64,000 nucleotides of DNA from Saccharibacillus endophyticus (GTDB lineage: Bacteria; Bacillota; Bacilli; Paenibacillales; Paenibacillaceae), in assembly GCF_013185185.1 (NCBI RefSeq), contig NZ_JAAZWE010000005.1, positions 1-64,000 of the forward strand, read 5' to 3'. A program made the position numbers and the translations under genes. How positions within the stretch are numbered: position 1 is the stretch's first letter; each line of letters starts with the position of its first letter. The notes under the pieces are model-generated. The model saw only the letters and a list, made by a program, of their open reading frames with translations. It was not told where the DNA came from and made no database searches. Positions 33,097 through 41,958 of the stretch are shown one piece after another.

Positions 33097-34458
33097 ATGG
33101 AAAAATCATTCAAACTGCGCTCGGCCATCGAAAAAGAAATGGCGGCGCAAGGACATAACTTTTCAACGTTAAGCGAAAAATCCGGGATCAACCGCGGCGT
33201 GTTCAGCGCAATCTTGAACAGCACGCCGCCCAAGCCTGTATCGTTTCATCAGCTGGCAACCATCACGGAAGCTTTAAACATGCCGCCCGGTTGGCTGTTC
33301 GACGAATATGTAGGCGAATGCTTTTATGACGGCAAGCCTAACCGACGACGCATCGAGCCGTTTCTGCTTGCCTGCTCCGAACTGGGCAGGACCGATCTGG
33401 TGCGTCATGTGCTCGAAAGACTGCTGGAAGATCTCAAATATGTACCGTTCGTGTTCGAGACGGCCGAGTCCCTGTTCATGTCCGGGAAGTTCGCGCAAGC
33501 CGTTCCGTTCTACGAGATTGTGGTCGAACATGAAAAACATCAGCATTCCGTACGCTTGTCCGTCAGTCAGTATCGCCTGTTCCGTGCCCGATTGAGCGAA
33601 GACGGAGAAGAAAATCTGAAAGCCGCCGTGCAGTTCGAACCGTTTCGCGGCCTCCTGCCTGTCTGGCTGAAACTCGACGCGCTGCTTCGTCTCGGCAACC
33701 TTTACTACGAACTGGGCAAATACGCCGAGATGGAAGTGCTGGCGGACGAGCTTTTCGAAGCGGCTTCGAAACGTTACGACGAGATGCGCGATCCGAATTT
33801 CGAAGAGTCGGCGAACGAACTCAAGCCGATGCCGTTCAAGCACCTGGTGTTCTACTACGGGAGTGCGCTGCTTCATAAGCACTTGTCGTTGATCGAGCAG
33901 GAACGCTATGAAGAAGCTCGTCCTTACGGTGAAAAGTACGCAGACTTGAGCGATTTTGCAGTCATGGACGACGAAGGACGGAAGGAGGTTGCCACCTTCA
34001 AAATTTTCGCGCTCGGCAATACCCTGGATTTGGAACTTATGCTTGGCAACTTCTCCGTCCTGCCTCAATACGCCGCTTATATGGACGAGTATCCGAACGA
34101 AGCCCTGCTCTGTCTGGTCAATCTCGTGCGCGCGGCGAATCGGCACGGCGCGGACGTTGACGATTTGCTGTCCGAGCGTTACCGACCGCTTGATCATTAT
34201 CTGGAGCAGCGGCCGGACAACTATTATCCGTCTTCCGTCGTACGCAGCACGTTCGCCAGCTTGCACTATCACTTGGCCGTCTACCACCATCATCGCGGAA
34301 GGCGCGATTACTCGGCTGCCCATGTTCGCGAATGCTGGAAGCTGTCGCAAGAGCTGAATAACCAACAGCACTTCCGTCAATTGGCTTCGCTGCTCTCCTT
34401 GCCGCCGATGTTCAATCCGGGCGACGAAAGTCAGGCCGACGAACCGCAGAATCGCTGA
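33097..34458 (+). CDS. AimR/Alo-like peptide receptor 4
   Basis: A 453-residue paralogue and the closest relative of receptor 1 in the N-terminal third: both read SGINRGxFSAILN, PPKPxS and ECFYDGKPNRRRxEPFL, and both have the ribosome site GAGGTGCAG. The receptor region continues with YRLFRARLSEDGEENLKAAVQFEPFRGLLP, LVFYYGSALLHK and the terminal HLAVYHHHRGRRDYSA...NNQQHFRQLASL. Composition is GC-rich throughout, unlike receptor 1. The HTH suggests DNA binding; the target and ligand are unknown. A strong terminator lies at 34524, and no pro-peptide ORF is found between. Confidence 0.78.
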   Translation: MEKSFKLRSAIEKEMAAQGHNFSTLSEKSGINRGVFSAILNSTPPKPVSFHQLATITEALNMPPGWLFDEYVGECFYDGKPNRRRIEPFLLACSELGRTDLVRHVLERLLEDLKYVPFVFETAESLFMSGKFAQAVPFYEIVVEHEKHQHSVRLSVSQYRLFRARLSEDGEENLKAAVQFEPFRGLLPVWLKLDALLRLGNLYYELGKYAEMEVLADELFEAASKRYDEMRDPNFEESANELKPMPFKHLVFYYGSALLHKHLSLIEQERYEEARPYGEKYADLSDFAVMDDEGRKEVATFKIFALGNTLDLELMLGNFSVLPQYAAYMDEYPNEALLCLVNLVRAANRHGADVDDLLSERYRPLDHYLEQRPDNYYPSSVVRSTFASLHYHLAVYHHHRGRRDYSAAHVRECWKLSQELNNQQHFRQLASLLSLPPMFNPGDESQADEPQNR

Positions 34459-34523
34459 CGCCGATCCCTTGGATGCAAAGCGCATCGGACGGACTTGGTC
34501 AAAGTACCCGCGAATGCGATACG

Positions 34524-34570
34524 AAAAGAGCGGCAAGTCGGGAGCAAATCCCGTCTTGCCGCTCTTTGTT
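34524..34570. terminator. Bidirectional terminator after the receptor array
   Basis: AAAGAGCGGCAAG-CGGGA pairs with TCCCG-CTTGCCGCTCTTT around a 5-base loop, with T-rich flanks on both strands. It ends the receptor array and the convergent O-acylation operon. Confidence 0.9.
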
Positions 34571-34615
34571 GACCCTGCGCGGATTTAAAGTCGAAACCGA
34601 TTCGGCTCGTCCGCA

Positions 34616-36067
34616 TTATTCCGACGCTTGAGTCTCCATATGAATTTCTTTGAGATACTGCTGCGGTTCGGTCACTTCGAACGACTCCGCAAATATGTCG
34701 GCAATCGGCTCGATCGTTACCATCATGCTGCCGCTGAGATTTTGCATCGCGTAGCCGAGATCGACCGTTTCGGCATTCGCCGCATCGTCTCCGGTCTGCA
34801 CGACCATCTCCGTACTGCCTTTGGTCAAGATTGCCGTGGTATCGCCTTTTCGAAGCTTGACGACGCTTGTGCCGTCGAAGCCGAACTCCACGCCGAGAGC
34901 CGCGGACAGTTCCTTGATCGGAACGAGAATCCGGCCTTCGCGAACCTGTGCGGGCACGCTGAATTCCGCTTCTTGTCCATCGATGTACACGAACAAACTG
35001 AACGCTCCGCTGTCCATGTCGACCGCCAAATGCGCAAGCTGGCTTTCCAGCTCCTCGTTAAAGGCGTCCACGTTTTCGGCCGTCACCCGATTCTTGCCTT
35101 CGGCAATCTCGCGGATAATCAATTCGTTGATCGCCTGGCTGTGGTGGGACAGATCCTTATACTGAGCCAGATCGTACGTGATCGACGAGTCTTCCTGGAA
35201 GTCGTAAACCTTGACGTTCGGGTACTGGCTGAACTGCTCGAACATGTATTTTTTCATCGCGTACTGGTTCTCGGCCCGTACCGGATTCGTTTCCGCCCAG
35301 ACCTGCTGACGCAGGATCGTGTACGGCGGATAGTAGAAGGTGAACTCCGTTTCCGGGTATTCTTTGACCAAGCTCAGCACGTATTTGTCGAAAACGGCTT
35401 TGACGTTGTCGAGCGAAAACTCGTTTTTGCCGTAGCCGATCTCTTTGGTGCGCGCTTTTTCCCAAGTCTCCAGCACGGCCTTTTGGCTGTACTTGGCCGA
35501 CTTGTCCCAGTTGCGCAGCGTGTCGAGATTCCGGAACGCTTTGGATTCGCTTTCCGGCGTGGTCAGCGCGTTCCAGGCATGCTTGATGTTGGAGATGTTG
35601 AACAGGTACTCGTAATCGTTGAACGGATTATGGTCGTACATGTACATCGGCATATTTTCCGACTCCGCATCGACGTCTTGACGCATGGCGAAGTAGTCGA
35701 GGCCCCACAGCACGCGCTTGACCTGTCCGGTATCCAGCGCGACTTGGCCGACGGCATGCTGCTCCATGGCGGTAGAACCTTCGATCGACAGCTTCATGAC
35801 CTCGCCGCCCATCACGCTCTCCACGTGCGACGGAACGAAGTTCTGCGTCATCGAGCTGCCGAGAATGATGGTGTCGTATTCGTAACTGTGGGCCAGGCCC
35901 GCGTTCTGGTAACGCTCCTGCGACGAATACAGCGGCGCGTAGAACGTCGATTTGCGGTACAGCTGAAGCGGATCGACAATATACATGAACAACCCGACCA
36001 GCAGCGCGAACACAAGCGTGCTGGCGGTGAATTTGACCAAAAACTTGCGATAACCCTTGTTATCCAT
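34616..36067 (-). CDS. SGNH-like O-acylation partner with stalk domain
   Basis: A 483-residue membrane-anchored exported protein. One N-terminal helix (about 13-31) is followed by an SGNH/DltD/AlgJ-like domain whose block I is IILGSSMTQNF (Ser71 or Ser72 as nucleophile) and whose later DLSHHS could supply Asp and His. From about residue 365 to 430 there is a copper-amine-oxidase-N-like beta domain (RILVPIKELSAALGVEFGF...KLRKG), a stalk-type wall module common in Paenibacillus. It lies 32 bases downstream of the MBOAT gene and probably transfers or hydrolyses acyl groups on an extracellular polymer, as AlgJ/AlgX do with AlgI. The polymer is unknown. Confidence 0.78.
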   Translation of the reverse strand: MDNKGYRKFLVKFTASTLVFALLVGLFMYIVDPLQLYRKSTFYAPLYSSQERYQNAGLAHSYEYDTIILGSSMTQNFVPSHVESVMGGEVMKLSIEGSTAMEQHAVGQVALDTGQVKRVLWGLDYFAMRQDVDAESENMPMYMYDHNPFNDYEYLFNISNIKHAWNALTTPESESKAFRNLDTLRNWDKSAKYSQKAVLETWEKARTKEIGYGKNEFSLDNVKAVFDKYVLSLVKEYPETEFTFYYPPYTILRQQVWAETNPVRAENQYAMKKYMFEQFSQYPNVKVYDFQEDSSITYDLAQYKDLSHHSQAINELIIREIAEGKNRVTAENVDAFNEELESQLAHLAVDMDSGAFSLFVYIDGQEAEFSVPAQVREGRILVPIKELSAALGVEFGFDGTSVVKLRKGDTTAILTKGSTEMVVQTGDDAANAETVDLGYAMQNLSGSMMVTIEPIADIFAESFEVTEPQQYLKEIHMETQASE

Positions 36068-36099
36068 AACCTTCCCCCATGACGAACCGAACCCTTATT

Positions 36100-37494
36100 T
36101 CAGAAATTGAAGTAGAGGAATTCGCTGATTTGGTTGAAATACAGAAGCGAGACGACGAAGATGGCGCCGGCAAACACCGCGCGGCCCAGAGTCGGCTTGA
36201 AGTTCTCCGTCATTTGGATCGAGTTGCGGGCGAAGAACGCGATCAGCAGCGACACGACCACGATCGGAAGACCGGCGGTCAACAGATCCGGAGGGATGAT
36301 GACTCCGCTCATGCCGAACATGCCTTTGAGAATGCGAACGCCGTCCGACCAATGTTCCGCACGGAAAAATACCCAGGCGATGTTGACGAAGTTGAACGTG
36401 ATGAACCAGCCTACGTACTTGTTCATCTTGATGCCCGTTAGCTGCCACAGACGCTGAACGACCTGTGCCGCGCCGTGCATCGCGCCCCAGATAATGAACG
36501 TCCAGCCCGCCCCGTGCCAGAATCCGCCGATCAGGAAGGTCAGGAACAGGTTGATATAGGTCCGGGTCGTGCCTTTGCGGTTGCCGCCCAGCGGAATGTA
36601 GATGTAATCTTTCAGGAAGCGGCTCAGCGTCATATGCCATCTTGCCCAGAAATCTTTGATGCTTGTGCCTTTGTACGGCGAATTGAAGTTGATCGGCAGC
36701 TTGATGTTGAACATCAGGCCGAGGCCGATCGCCATATCCGAGTAGGCGCTGAAGTCGAAGTACAGCTGGCCGGTATACGCGAGCGACGTCGTCCAGGCTT
36801 CCACGAAATGCAGAGACTGTCCGCTGTCGAATCCGGCCGTGGCGATCGGAGCGAGCAGATCCGCGATCACGACTTTTTTGAACAGGCCGATGCAGAAAAT
36901 GAAGATACCGCGCGAAATATTGTCCGCGCGCGCGCGTTTGCCGTCCGGATCGTCGAACTGCGGCATCATTTCTTTGTGATGCAGGATCGGTCCGGCGATC
37001 AAGTGAGGGAAGAACGTCACGAACAGCACATAGTTCGCGATATTGTACTCTTTCACCTTTCCGCGATACGCGTCGACCAGATAGGCGAGCTGCGTGAACG
37101 TGAAGAAGCTGATCCCGAGCGGAAGCACGATATGTAACAGCGAGACGTCTTGGCCGAGCAGCCCGTTATAGTTTTCGATAAAGAAATCGGCGTATTTGTA
37201 GTAAGCCAGCAGACCTACGTCGCCGACCACGCCAAGGATCAACAACCAGCGTCCCTTATGGTTCACGCCGTCCGAGTTGATATGGCTGAGTCCGCGTCCG
37301 ACCAGATAGTTGAAGGCGATCGAACCGAGAATCAGCGGCAGGTAGCGGGTGTCCTCATACGCGTAGAAAAACAGCGAGGCCAGCGCCATCCAGATTTTTG
37401 CCGTGTTATAGAACTTGAAACGATTCAGCAGAAAGTAGCCGATAAACACGACCGGCAGATACACGAAAATAAACTCGTACGAATTGAAAAGCAC
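36100..37494 (-). CDS. MBOAT O-acyltransferase (AlgI/DltB-like)
   Basis: A 464-residue polytopic membrane O-acyltransferase that passes acyl groups across the membrane for esterification of a surface polymer. The conserved active-site His is H327 in LIGGFWHGAGW; a second family marker is DFWARWHMTLSRFLKDYIYIPLGGNRKG (about 281-308). About ten helices are visible. The start is GTG at 37494 with GGAAGGGAAG upstream. It forms a two-gene operon with the SGNH-like partner; no glycan synthase or acyl carrier is adjacent, so the acceptor could be a wall polymer, exopolysaccharide or secondary cell-wall glycan. Confidence 0.92.
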   Translation of the reverse strand: MLFNSYEFIFVYLPVVFIGYFLLNRFKFYNTAKIWMALASLFFYAYEDTRYLPLILGSIAFNYLVGRGLSHINSDGVNHKGRWLLILGVVGDVGLLAYYKYADFFIENYNGLLGQDVSLLHIVLPLGISFFTFTQLAYLVDAYRGKVKEYNIANYVLFVTFFPHLIAGPILHHKEMMPQFDDPDGKRARADNISRGIFIFCIGLFKKVVIADLLAPIATAGFDSGQSLHFVEAWTTSLAYTGQLYFDFSAYSDMAIGLGLMFNIKLPINFNSPYKGTSIKDFWARWHMTLSRFLKDYIYIPLGGNRKGTTRTYINLFLTFLIGGFWHGAGWTFIIWGAMHGAAQVVQRLWQLTGIKMNKYVGWFITFNFVNIAWVFFRAEHWSDGVRILKGMFGMSGVIIPPDLLTAGLPIVVVSLLIAFFARNSIQMTENFKPTLGRAVFAGAIFVVSLLYFNQISEFLYFNF

Positions 37495-37804
37495 GTCTTC
37501 CCTTCCTCTCTTGGTCCCGCAGGTCCGCCTGAGGCGGGTACGCAGAGCTGCGATTGCGAGATTTACCTTTTACAAATCACGAACTTCAAGCAAAAACGCA
37601 AGCGGGGCGCGTGCGGCAAGTCCCCGTCCGCCTTTTCGGCACAACGCCCATTATACCTATTGAGCACCTGTCTAAGCAACGCAGTTGCGGGAAATTTAAA
37701 CGATTCTTCAGGTTCTTAAGACTTTGCTGACATATGCAAGGCCGAATGCGGAACCAAAAAAGCATGCCGGAAAAACGATTCGGCATGCTTGACGCATTTT
37801 TCTA
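37495..37804. other. Intergenic gap
   Basis: Upstream region of the MBOAT operon. Apart from the terminator at 37758-37792 I see no gene or repeat. Confidence 0.4.
37756..37792 (-). terminator. Terminator of the YrhK-like gene
   Basis: On the minus strand AAGCATGCCG pairs with CGGCATGCTT around an 11-base loop, followed by TTTTGG. Confidence 0.85.
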
Positions 37805-38437
37805 TTATTGGTGGAGTTGAACCATCGTCTCTATAGCGGGCAAGGTTACCCAATCCGGCGCATCCTGCAATCCGGAATCTATTTCTTCGGAAAGCCCATC
37901 ATCGGGCGATGCCGCCGAATACGCTTCTTCCAGCAGGTGCAGCGACCGATGCAGCAGTATCGCATTGCTGACGATGAACAGCAAAGTGCCGAAGATCCGC
38001 ACGCTGCTCAAGAAAAAGAAGCAGCCGAGCAGGGACAAAGCAAGCGGGATCAAAGCCGCGAGCTTACCGCTCTCGCGTTTGCGGACAGCGGGTACGATCC
38101 GAGTCGCCAGCGCGTACACGCTGCCTGCAATGAAAAGAAAAGTTCCCGTCGGAACATCCCGCACATAGTAAAAGCACGATCCGGCCAAATAAAGCAGCAG
38201 CGGCAAAACTTCATGCAGCATTCCCGGTTGAAAATGCCGGACCCGGGACGCGAACAGCCGCAGCAAGGCGGCCGCGTTACCGGCGATAAAAAGCAGGCTG
38301 CCCGTTTGCATTTCTCCCGCCAAAAAAAGCAAACTGCCGAGCAGATAAACGGCGTTCAGGGCCGCGTCGTGCCATACGTTCATTCGGGCCAGGGACGAAG
38401 GTTGGAAAGTCATTTGTCGATTCGGCTCGGTCGCCAT
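37805..38437 (-). CDS. Membrane protein with three YrhK-like repeats
   Basis: A 210-residue integral membrane protein built from three similar units of about 45 residues, each two hydrophobic helices with the pattern L-x-G-S-x-x-(F/L)...G-(S/T)-x-L-F-I-x-(G/S)-(N/S): VYLLGSLLFLAGEMQTGSLL, LLYLAGSCFYYVRDVPTGTF and LSLLGCFFFLSSVRIFGTLL. This resembles the YrhK-like domain, normally one copy in about 95 residues. The C-terminal 35 residues are acidic and soluble. The ATG at 38437 has TGGGGAT upstream; the frame runs 28 codons further without support. Function is unknown. Confidence 0.65.
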   Translation of the reverse strand: MATEPNRQMTFQPSSLARMNVWHDAALNAVYLLGSLLFLAGEMQTGSLLFIAGNAAALLRLFASRVRHFQPGMLHEVLPLLLYLAGSCFYYVRDVPTGTFLFIAGSVYALATRIVPAVRKRESGKLAALIPLALSLLGCFFFLSSVRIFGTLLFIVSNAILLHRSLHLLEEAYSAASPDDGLSEEIDSGLQDAPDWVTLPAIETMVQLHQ

Positions 38438-38667
38438 TTGTCGTATCCCCAATACATCATAATACTTACAATCCAATATATCGTGAAATAAGCGCCAACA
38501 AATAATAGCGATCAGCCGCATTTTACAACAAAATTTTTCGAACCTTATTCACGCCGAAAAGCACCGATCGCATCGTTCGCGATCGGCGCTTGATACAACC
38601 TCTATAATTGCTAGTTGGTATGCAGTCAATCTGTCGAGAAAGCCAAACGTAGCCGGAGTCTTCACTC

Positions 38668-39606
38668 TTACACTAAAATCTCCTCAATGCGCTCAAGCAC
38701 GCCCGCATCCAGCTTGATTCCCGAAGCGGAAGCATTTTCCTTGACCTGCTCCGGACGGCTTGCGCCGACAAGCGCGCTGGCCACGTTCGGCTGACGCAGA
38801 ATCCAGGCAATCGCCAGTTGGCTCACTTTGATGCCCAGTTCGTCCGCGATCTTCGACAGCTCTCCGACTTTGGCGATCCGCTCCTGATTGAGCTTTTCTT
38901 CGCTCCAGCCCAGCTTGGCCGCGCGGCTGTCCTGCGGCGCGGCCGCGCCCGGTTTGTACTTCCCGGTCAGCAAGCCTTGCGCAAGCGGCGAATAGACGAC
39001 CTGGCCGACGCCTTTGCGTTCGCCGAGAGGAATGATCTCCTGCTCGATGTAACGGTCGAACATATTGTAGACCGGCTGATTGACCACGATCCGGTCCAGC
39101 AGATAACGGTCCGCCGTGCCGAGCGCTTCTTCGATCTGCGCCGCGGTCCACTGGCTCACGCCGACATACAGGACTTTGCCTTGGCGCACCAGATCGTCGA
39201 GCGCGCGAAGCGTCTCGTAGACCGGAGTCTCCGCATGGTGGCGGTGGCAATAATAGAGATCGATATAATCATGACCCAACCGCGACAAACTGGCATTGCA
39301 CTGCTCCACGATATGCTTGCGCGACAAACCCGAATCATTGGGACCGTCGCCCATTTTGCCGAATACTTTGGTCGCCAGCACATACGATTCGCGCGGATAA
39401 CGCTTCAGCGCTTCGCCGACGACTTTCTCCGCTTCGCCGCGCTCGTACACGTTGGCCGTATCGAAAAAGTTAATGCCTTCGTCATATGCCGCATGGATCG
39501 AGTTGACCGCGTTTTCGCGTTCCACATATCCGCCGTACGTCAGCCAACTGCCCAAACTGATTTCGCTTACTTTAAGCCCTGTCCCGCCAAGTCTCCGATA
39601 GTCCAT
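38668..39606 (-). CDS. Aldo/keto reductase
   Basis: A 312-residue NADPH-dependent oxidoreductase of the AKR (beta/alpha)8 family, close to potassium-channel beta-subunit-like members. Catalytic tetrad candidates are Asp in NFFDTANVYERG, its Tyr, Lys in YVLATKVFG and His in YYCHRHH. The NADP-binding stretch VYSPLAQGLLTGKY and the C-terminal ALVGASRPEQVKEN are typical. Broad aldehyde/ketone reduction is expected; the physiological substrate is unknown. GGAGG lies 12 bases before the ATG. Confidence 0.93.
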   Translation of the reverse strand: MDYRRLGGTGLKVSEISLGSWLTYGGYVERENAVNSIHAAYDEGINFFDTANVYERGEAEKVVGEALKRYPRESYVLATKVFGKMGDGPNDSGLSRKHIVEQCNASLSRLGHDYIDLYYCHRHHAETPVYETLRALDDLVRQGKVLYVGVSQWTAAQIEEALGTADRYLLDRIVVNQPVYNMFDRYIEQEIIPLGERKGVGQVVYSPLAQGLLTGKYKPGAAAPQDSRAAKLGWSEEKLNQERIAKVGELSKIADELGIKVSQLAIAWILRQPNVASALVGASRPEQVKENASASGIKLDAGVLERIEEILV

Positions 39607-39664
39607 TCGTTCATTCGCCTCCGTTTGCGTTTTTTTTGAATAAAAAACCCTGCCCGTTTATCTT

Positions 39665-40696
39665 CTAACAATCTCGCGTCGCCGTCAAAAAACGTTCCCA
39701 ACCGTCCTGAAGGTTTTGGTGCGCCCACTGCGTATGCTCTTCGCCGAAACCCCGGTAATGGCATTCCACGCGCATGACCAGGTCAAGATACAGCGGATAC
39801 AGCGCCCTGCGGATCTTTTGCGAGCGTTCGCTGCCCTCCGGCAAGCTTGCGGTCCGCGAAGCGACTCCGCCTTCTTCGGCATCGGCATTCATTCGCGCAT
39901 CCTCTTCCGCATAGCCCTGCCCGAAAGCGGCCGAGTACCCGAATTTGCCGAAGCCGTATTCCATCAGCGGATCGGCCCAGAGCGCGCGCTCGAAGTCGAT
40001 CAGGCTTTCGGCTCGGCCGTTTTTGACGAACACGTTGCCTGCCCACGAATCCCAATGGATCAGCCTCGGCGTCTTCACCTCGCGCAGCGCGTTCCGGTGA
40101 AGCTCCAAATGCCGCTCCAACGTCGCATCATCCATCGGCAGGGTTATTCCGGCATCTTGCCCGTCCCGCATAACGTCTCTCATCAATGCGATAAAAGCGT
40201 CGTCCCAGGCGGTCGAGTTGGCGGCGTTGGGCAGGTAATAACCGAATTCCTTCCCCGTTACCGAATGGATCCGACGGAAATAACTCCCCAATTCCCGGTC
40301 GATCGCATCCCGCTGAGTTTGCGGCAGCTCGCCTTGGATTTTGTCGTAGGAAGCGCCCTCCAATTTTTCCATCAGGAAATATTCGCACGGGACGATCGTT
40401 TTTGACGCATCATGCGCATAAATTTCGGGAACCGGCACCGTGCCGAGCGATTCGACCCGGCGGATGACTTCCACTTCGGTCCGCATCAATCCCCGCTCGC
40501 AGCGCATGCGCCCTTCTTCCGATTCGGCCGCGGCTTTGAGCACCGCCGAACGGCCGTCCTCCAGTTCCAGCGCGTACGCCGAATTCGCCCATCCTTCGCT
40601 CAGCTCTTCGGAGTGCGCGCAGCCGCATCCGAAAGCCGCCTGCGCGATATTTTCGATCTCTTTCGCCGTAAAACTTCTTTTTGTCAGGCTCTCCAT
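39665..40696 (-). CDS. APH-fold phosphotransferase
   Basis: A 343-residue aminoglycoside-phosphotransferase-fold protein. Catalytic loop HWDSWAGNVFV (Asp, Asn) and DFERALWADPLMEYGF follow the fold's usual spacing; the ATP-site Lys is in RSAVLKAAAE, and EYFLMEKLEGASYDKI is the hinge. It is unlike the APH-fold protein at 14850 in detail. GGGGAG precedes the ATG at 40696; a longer frame extends 39 codons without support. It sits 58 bases upstream of the aldo/keto reductase on the same strand, so they may share a message. The substrate may be an antibiotic or a metabolite. Confidence 0.8.
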   Translation of the reverse strand: MESLTKRSFTAKEIENIAQAAFGCGCAHSEELSEGWANSAYALELEDGRSAVLKAAAESEEGRMRCERGLMRTEVEVIRRVESLGTVPVPEIYAHDASKTIVPCEYFLMEKLEGASYDKIQGELPQTQRDAIDRELGSYFRRIHSVTGKEFGYYLPNAANSTAWDDAFIALMRDVMRDGQDAGITLPMDDATLERHLELHRNALREVKTPRLIHWDSWAGNVFVKNGRAESLIDFERALWADPLMEYGFGKFGYSAAFGQGYAEEDARMNADAEEGGVASRTASLPEGSERSQKIRRALYPLYLDLVMRVECHYRGFGEEHTQWAHQNLQDGWERFLTATRDC

Positions 40697-40874
40697 GTTG
40701 CTCCCCTTTCCGGAATAGCGGCCGCGCGGGTTCGGAACGTTGCGATACCAAAAATCTTTTGCTTGCCTAAAAACAATCTCGGCCGGTAGGTTCGTCCCTT
40801 GCGCGACGCGCATTTTCTTTTCCTGTTCTTTTACTTCTAGCTAAAGTTCCGTATCCCTTGCCGCAAGCAAAAAA

Positions 40875-40899
40875 GTTTCGCACTACGGAGACGGGGTAA
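40875..40899 (+). promoter_or_regulatory. Candidate SigB-type promoter for the catalase
   Basis: GTTTCG (40875-40880), 13-base spacer and GGGTAA (40894-40899) fit the general-stress sigma-B pattern GTTT-N13/15-GGGTAT. It lies about 130 bases upstream of the Mn-catalase start. Otherwise the gap 40697-41028 shows nothing. Confidence 0.5.
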
Positions 40900-41028
40900 A
40901 TCAGTATCGGAAACGGCGATCACGAAATTCCATATATGCATCATTTTGTCAGCTTCGTTCGTTAAATTCGATTGTCTACAAGTCCGAACAGCCAGAAATC
41001 GAAACCTATCCAACGAGGAGGAATGAAG

Positions 41029-41895
41029 ATGTTTATTCACATGAAGGAACTGCAGTACCATGCCAAGCCGGAGAAGCCGGACCCGATTTATGCCAAAAAG
41101 CTTCAGGAAGTATTGGGCGGCCAATACGGCGAAATGTCCGTGATGATGCAGTATTTGTTCCAAGGTTGGAACTGTCGGGCCGATCAAAAGTATCGCGACA
41201 TGCTGCTCGATATCGGAACGGAAGAGATCGGCCACGTCGAGATGCTGAGCACCATGATTGCCCAGCTTCTCGACGGCGCTCCCGTCGACCAGCTCGAAGA
41301 AGCGGCCAAAGATCCGATCATCGAAGCTTCGCTGGGCGGCATGAACCCGCAGCATCTGATCGTGTCGGGTCTCGGCGCCACGCCGACGGACAGCACGGGC
41401 TTCCCGTGGAACTCCAGATACATCGTGGCCAGCGGCAACCTGCTCGCCGACTTCCGCGCCAATCTTAACGCGGAGTCGCAAGGACGTCTTCAGGTGGCGC
41501 GTCTGTACGAAATGACGACGGACCCGGGCATCCGCAAAATGCTGGGCTTCATGCTGGCCCGCGACACGATGCACCAGAACCAATGGATGGCGGCGATCGC
41601 CGAGATCGAAGCGATGGAGGGTCCGATCGTGCCGGCTTCGTTCCCTCGCGAACTGGAAATGCAGGAAGTCGCGCATCAATACATGAATTTCTCCGAAGGC
41701 GAAGAAAGCGCCGAAGGCCGCTGGGCGAAAGGGCCGTCGATGGACGATCAAGGCAAGTTCGAATACGTGGCGAAGCCTCAGGCCATGGGCGAGAAGCCGA
41801 TTCTGAATCCGGCGCCGGACTTCACGTTCTCCCGTCCGGGAGCGATTCCGAGATTGACGAACGAAGGCAAGCACGCAGGCAAAGGATTGCTGTAA
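41029..41895 (+). CDS. Manganese catalase
   Basis: A 288-residue di-manganese catalase that dismutates hydrogen peroxide without haem. The ferritin-like four-helix bundle carries the expected ligands: Glu35 (YGEMSV), Glu66 and His69 (GTEEIGHVEM), Glu149 (LNAES) and His182 (RDTMHQNQW). The length matches the YdbD/KatN group. GAGGAGG lies seven bases before the ATG at 41029; an ATG at 41023 is too close to it. A possible sigma-B promoter fits the stress role of such enzymes in Bacillus. It is single, with a terminator downstream. Confidence 0.95.
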   Translation: MFIHMKELQYHAKPEKPDPIYAKKLQEVLGGQYGEMSVMMQYLFQGWNCRADQKYRDMLLDIGTEEIGHVEMLSTMIAQLLDGAPVDQLEEAAKDPIIEASLGGMNPQHLIVSGLGATPTDSTGFPWNSRYIVASGNLLADFRANLNAESQGRLQVARLYEMTTDPGIRKMLGFMLARDTMHQNQWMAAIAEIEAMEGPIVPASFPRELEMQEVAHQYMNFSEGEESAEGRWAKGPSMDDQGKFEYVAKPQAMGEKPILNPAPDFTFSRPGAIPRLTNEGKHAGKGLL

Positions 41896-41927
41896 ATATT
41901 CGGCGAAAAACGCCGTGTTCGACAAGA

Positions 41928-41958
41928 AAAGGGACCTCCTCGGGGGTCTCTTTTTTTG
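41928..41958 (+). terminator. Terminator after Mn catalase
   Basis: GGGACCTCC pairs with GGGGGTCTC (G-T included), followed by TTTTTTT. Confidence 0.85.

Noticed and set aside
33274..34536. 420-codon minus-strand frame opposite receptor 4
   Set aside because: Shadow of a receptor whose paralogues establish the plus-strand frame.
34628..36082. Long plus-strand frame opposite the SGNH-like gene
   Set aside because: Mirror of a gene with recognisable catalytic motifs; no ribosome site or family match.
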